This document shows, piece by piece, positions 20,680-22,761 of a stretch of DNA of 22,761 nucleotides (position 1 is the first letter of the stretch; each line of letters starts with the position of its first letter). Where the stretch lies: positions 1 to 22,761 of IMG/VR virus record IMGVR_UViG_3300037502_000158, one strand, 5' to 3'. This DNA is from a virus. The notes beneath the pieces were generated by a model, which did no database searches, was not told the DNA's origin, and was given only the letters and a program-made list of their open reading frames with translations. The position numbers were made by a program, and so were the translations under genes.

Positions 20680-21182
20680 AGACAGGGCAAGCGGGTATTG
20701 AGTTGATGCACCAGTTTGAGGGACGCAAGCTCAGGCCTTATCTTTGCCCTGCTCACCTGTGGACCATAGGATACGGCCATGTGCTGTACCAAGATCAGAT
20801 CAAATTACCGGTAGTGAGGAAAGATGGTTATACCGGCATTATTCGCAAGGAGTACCCGCTCGCAACCAAAGATAATCGTGCTTGGACGCAGGAGGAGGTT
20901 GATCGCCTTTTTGAGGATGATCTCGTCAGTTTTGAACGCGGTGTTCTGCGAATGTCTCCTAATCTTGCTGGCAGTCAGTCACGCTTCGACGCTGTTGTCT
21001 GTTTTGCGTTCAACTGCGGAGTCGGTAATTACCAGCGGTCTACGATAAGGATGAAGAACAACCGTGGCGACTATGAAGGTGCGGCAGAAGCGTTTATGAT
21101 GTGGACTAAGGGCGGAGGCAAAGAATTACCAGGATTGGTGCGCCGCCGCAAAGCTGAAAAAGCTCTGTATCTCGCGGGGTAA
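20676..21182 (+). CDS. GH24 endolysin (lysozyme), E-C-T type
   Basis: 168 residues from GTG 20676, which overlaps the previous stop in GTGA; a TTG at 20664 would add four residues. It cuts the glycan strands of peptidoglycan. The catalytic region reads HQFEGRKLRPYLCPAHLWTI, then GYGH: Glu15 is the acid, Thr30 matches T4 lysozyme Thr26, and Cys24 stands where T4 has Asp20. The other GH24 signatures are QSRFDAVVCFAFNCGVGNYQ and the end LPGLVRRRKAEKALYLAG. There is no signal peptide or anchor helix, so it should need a holin to reach the wall, and two holin candidates lie just upstream. Family assignment is secure. Confidence 0.95.
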   Translation: MKTGQAGIELMHQFEGRKLRPYLCPAHLWTIGYGHVLYQDQIKLPVVRKDGYTGIIRKEYPLATKDNRAWTQEEVDRLFEDDLVSFERGVLRMSPNLAGSQSRFDAVVCFAFNCGVGNYQRSTIRMKNNRGDYEGAAEAFMMWTKGGGKELPGLVRRRKAEKALYLAG

Positions 21183-21185
21183 ATC

Positions 21186-22761
21186 GTGCCACTGTCCAAA
21201 ATACTATACCGCCCTGGTGTAAATAAAGAGAACACTCGTTATACTTCTGAGAACGGTTGGTATGTCTCTGACAAGGTTCGTTTCCGCCAAGGCACGCCTG
21301 AAAAAATAGGCGGCTGGTTACGCATCTCACAGGCCACATTTCTTGGTGTCTGCCGATCCTTGTGGAACTGGGTAACGCTTTCCAATTCTAACCTGCTTGG
21401 CGTAGGAACCAACCTCAAGTATTACATTGAGCAGGGTGGTGCTTATTCCGACATCACTCCCATACGTTTAACCCAATCAGTCACTTTTGCTGCGGTTACT
21501 GCCTCCCCCTTCTCATCGACCATCACGGTTACATCGGCAAGCCATGGGGCCATTACCGGGGATTTTGTCACCTTCTCAGGGGCGGTGAGTCTTGGCGGAA
21601 ACATCACGGCAGCGGTACTTAATCAACAGTATCAAATAGATTCTGTACCTACATTAAATACCTTTACCTTTACTGCCAAGAACCCAAGCACGGGTGCAAC
21701 TGTCACCTCCAATGCTTCGGATGTTGGTAATGGTGGTGGGTCTTCGGTTGGCGCTTTTCAGGTCAATACCGGTCCTGGTATTGCTCAGGTTCCTCTGATT
21801 GGCTGGGGCGCAGGTGCTTGGGGCAGTGGCTCATGGGGCGTTACGCCACAGGTTACAGACCCGCTTAGGATATGGAACGCAGGTAACTGGGGCGAAGACC
21901 TTGTGTTTGGACCGAGGGCGGCTGGTATTTATTACTGGGATGCAACCAACGGTATATCGAGCAGGGGCGTAGCACTTAGCAGTCTTGGCGGCACGGTAAC
22001 GATTACGATTGCATCGCCGGCTGTTGTCACGTTTGGTGTGGTTCTTGCAGAGGGTACTTCTGTATCGTTTACAACGACTGGGGCGCTTCCAACGGGTCTA
22101 TCTGTTGGCACAACGTACTACTTGCGTAATGTATCTGGGCTGTCGGCAAACCTTTCTTCCACGCCAACGGGTTCGGTGATCACGACAACTGGTACTCAGT
22201 CAGGTACGCATTCCATGGTTCTTGAGGATGTACCAAAGTACCAGTACTCACTGATCATCTCTGATGCCTTGCGGTATCTCATGGTCTTTGGATGTAATGA
22301 CATCGGAAGTACCGTGGCTGATCCTATGCTTATTCGCTGGTGCGATCAAGAATCCTTGGTGGATTGGCTTCCGTCTGCAACCAATACAGCAGGATCAATC
22401 AGGCTTTCCCATGGGTCGCAGATCATTACGGTCCAGCAGACACGTCAAGAGATCCTTGCGTGGACGGATTCAGCTCTCTTTTCCATTCAGTACCTAGGGC
22501 CGCCGCTGGTCTTTGGTTCTCAAATCCTTGCGGACAACACGTCCATCATTGGGCCAAATGCTACAGCGGTGGCATCTGGTGTGACCTACTGGATGGGCGT
22601 GGATAAGTTTTACCTGTACAACGGACGTGTTCAGACGCTTAACTGCGACCTACGCAGATATATCTTTAATGATATAAATCGTTACCAGAACTTCCAGGTA
22701 TTTGCCGGGACCAATGAAGGTTTCAACGAGGTTTGGTGGTTCTACTGCTCGGCTAATTCCA
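21186..22761 (+). CDS. tail nozzle-like protein (P22 gp10-type), 5' part
   Basis: 525 residues are visible from GTG 21186 (GGGG 7-10 nt upstream), and the frame is open to the window edge. The N-terminus (LSKILYRPGVNKENTRYTSE, NGWYVSDKVRFRQGTPEKIG) and the propeller-like body (YYIEQGG, RYLMVFGCNDIG, GVDKFYLYNGRVQTL, NEVWWFYCS) resemble the podovirus tail hub or nozzle family. Two beta modules interrupt it: about 95-180 (TVTSASHGAITGDFVTFSGA) and about 268-345 (VSFTTTGALPTGLSVGTTYY). A Trp-Gly motif GWGAGAWGSGSWG lies at 206-218. It would close the tail below the adaptors. Family match is from pattern memory. Confidence 0.8.
   Translation, partial: MPLSKILYRPGVNKENTRYTSENGWYVSDKVRFRQGTPEKIGGWLRISQATFLGVCRSLWNWVTLSNSNLLGVGTNLKYYIEQGGAYSDITPIRLTQSVTFAAVTASPFSSTITVTSASHGAITGDFVTFSGAVSLGGNITAAVLNQQYQIDSVPTLNTFTFTAKNPSTGATVTSNASDVGNGGGSSVGAFQVNTGPGIAQVPLIGWGAGAWGSGSWGVTPQVTDPLRIWNAGNWGEDLVFGPRAAGIYYWDATNGISSRGVALSSLGGTVTITIASPAVVTFGVVLAEGTSVSFTTTGALPTGLSVGTTYYLRNVSGLSANLSSTPTGSVITTTGTQSGTHSMVLEDVPKYQYSLIISDALRYLMVFGCNDIGSTVADPMLIRWCDQESLVDWLPSATNTAGSIRLSHGSQIITVQQTRQEILAWTDSALFSIQYLGPPLVFGSQILADNTSIIGPNATAVASGVTYWMGVDKFYLYNGRVQTLNCDLRRYIFNDINRYQNFQVFAGTNEGFNEVWWFYCSANS

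Noticed and set aside
1-22761. CRISPR array, tRNA gene, integrase, attachment site or diversity-generating retroelement
   Set aside because: I looked for regularly spaced direct repeats, cloverleaf-like segments, integrase motifs and reverse transcriptase motifs and saw none. The repeats present are coding repeats in fibre and stalk proteins.

Overview
This window looks like the late structural and lysis region of a tailed bacteriophage genome (or prophage or metagenomic phage contig). Every supported gene lies on the + strand. Genes are packed tightly, with many ATGA, GTGA or TAATG start/stop overlaps. The recognisable products are virion or lysis proteins: a Mu gpT-like major capsid protein, two adaptor or connector-like proteins, fibre proteins, a GH24 endolysin and the start of a tail-nozzle-like protein. 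I see no tail tube, sheath, baseplate or classical tape-measure gene. With the large ejection-type protein and the nozzle, this suggests a short-tailed (podovirus-like) particle. The window carries no gene that identifies the host.

Layout. 1-1852 is the head module: the end of an unknown gene, a probable capsid-associated protein and the major capsid protein, closed by a strong terminator. 1940-2542 is a free-standing HNH endonuclease gene with its own apparent promoter. 2634-5710 holds two structural proteins followed by five small, mostly basic proteins, three of which share a C-terminal motif around DGxAxxGKTKG. 5719-9705 encodes one 1328-residue modular protein, a candidate internal or ejection protein. 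9632-13657 holds a split pair of small conserved proteins, a gp4-like adaptor, a zinc-ribbon protein, two more small basic proteins, an SU10-type adaptor and two small structural proteins. 13696-14268 is a second, unrelated HNH endonuclease. 14265-18630 is the fibre module: a six-repeat protein, a long Ser/Thr/Gly repeat fibre, a small accessory protein and a polyglycine adhesin-like protein. 18621-19609 has a 2OG-Fe(II) oxygenase-like protein and a fibre-associated protein. 19590-21182 is a short unknown gene followed by the lysis cassette: two membrane proteins (holin candidates) and a GH24 lysozyme. 21186 to the right edge is the partial nozzle-like gene.

How it works together. The genes appear to form long late operons that build the capsid, the neck and adaptor stack, internal proteins and fibres, and then lyse the cell. 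The most striking regulatory observation is at the two HNH genes. Each has a hairpin that buries its Shine-Dalgarno sequence, with a -10-like box just upstream of the 5' arm. Transcripts started locally would lack that arm, whereas read-through transcripts from the structural operon would keep the endonuclease silent. This resembles the control known for phage T4 I-TevI. The other item most worth pursuing is the recurring C-terminal motif on the small basic proteins.
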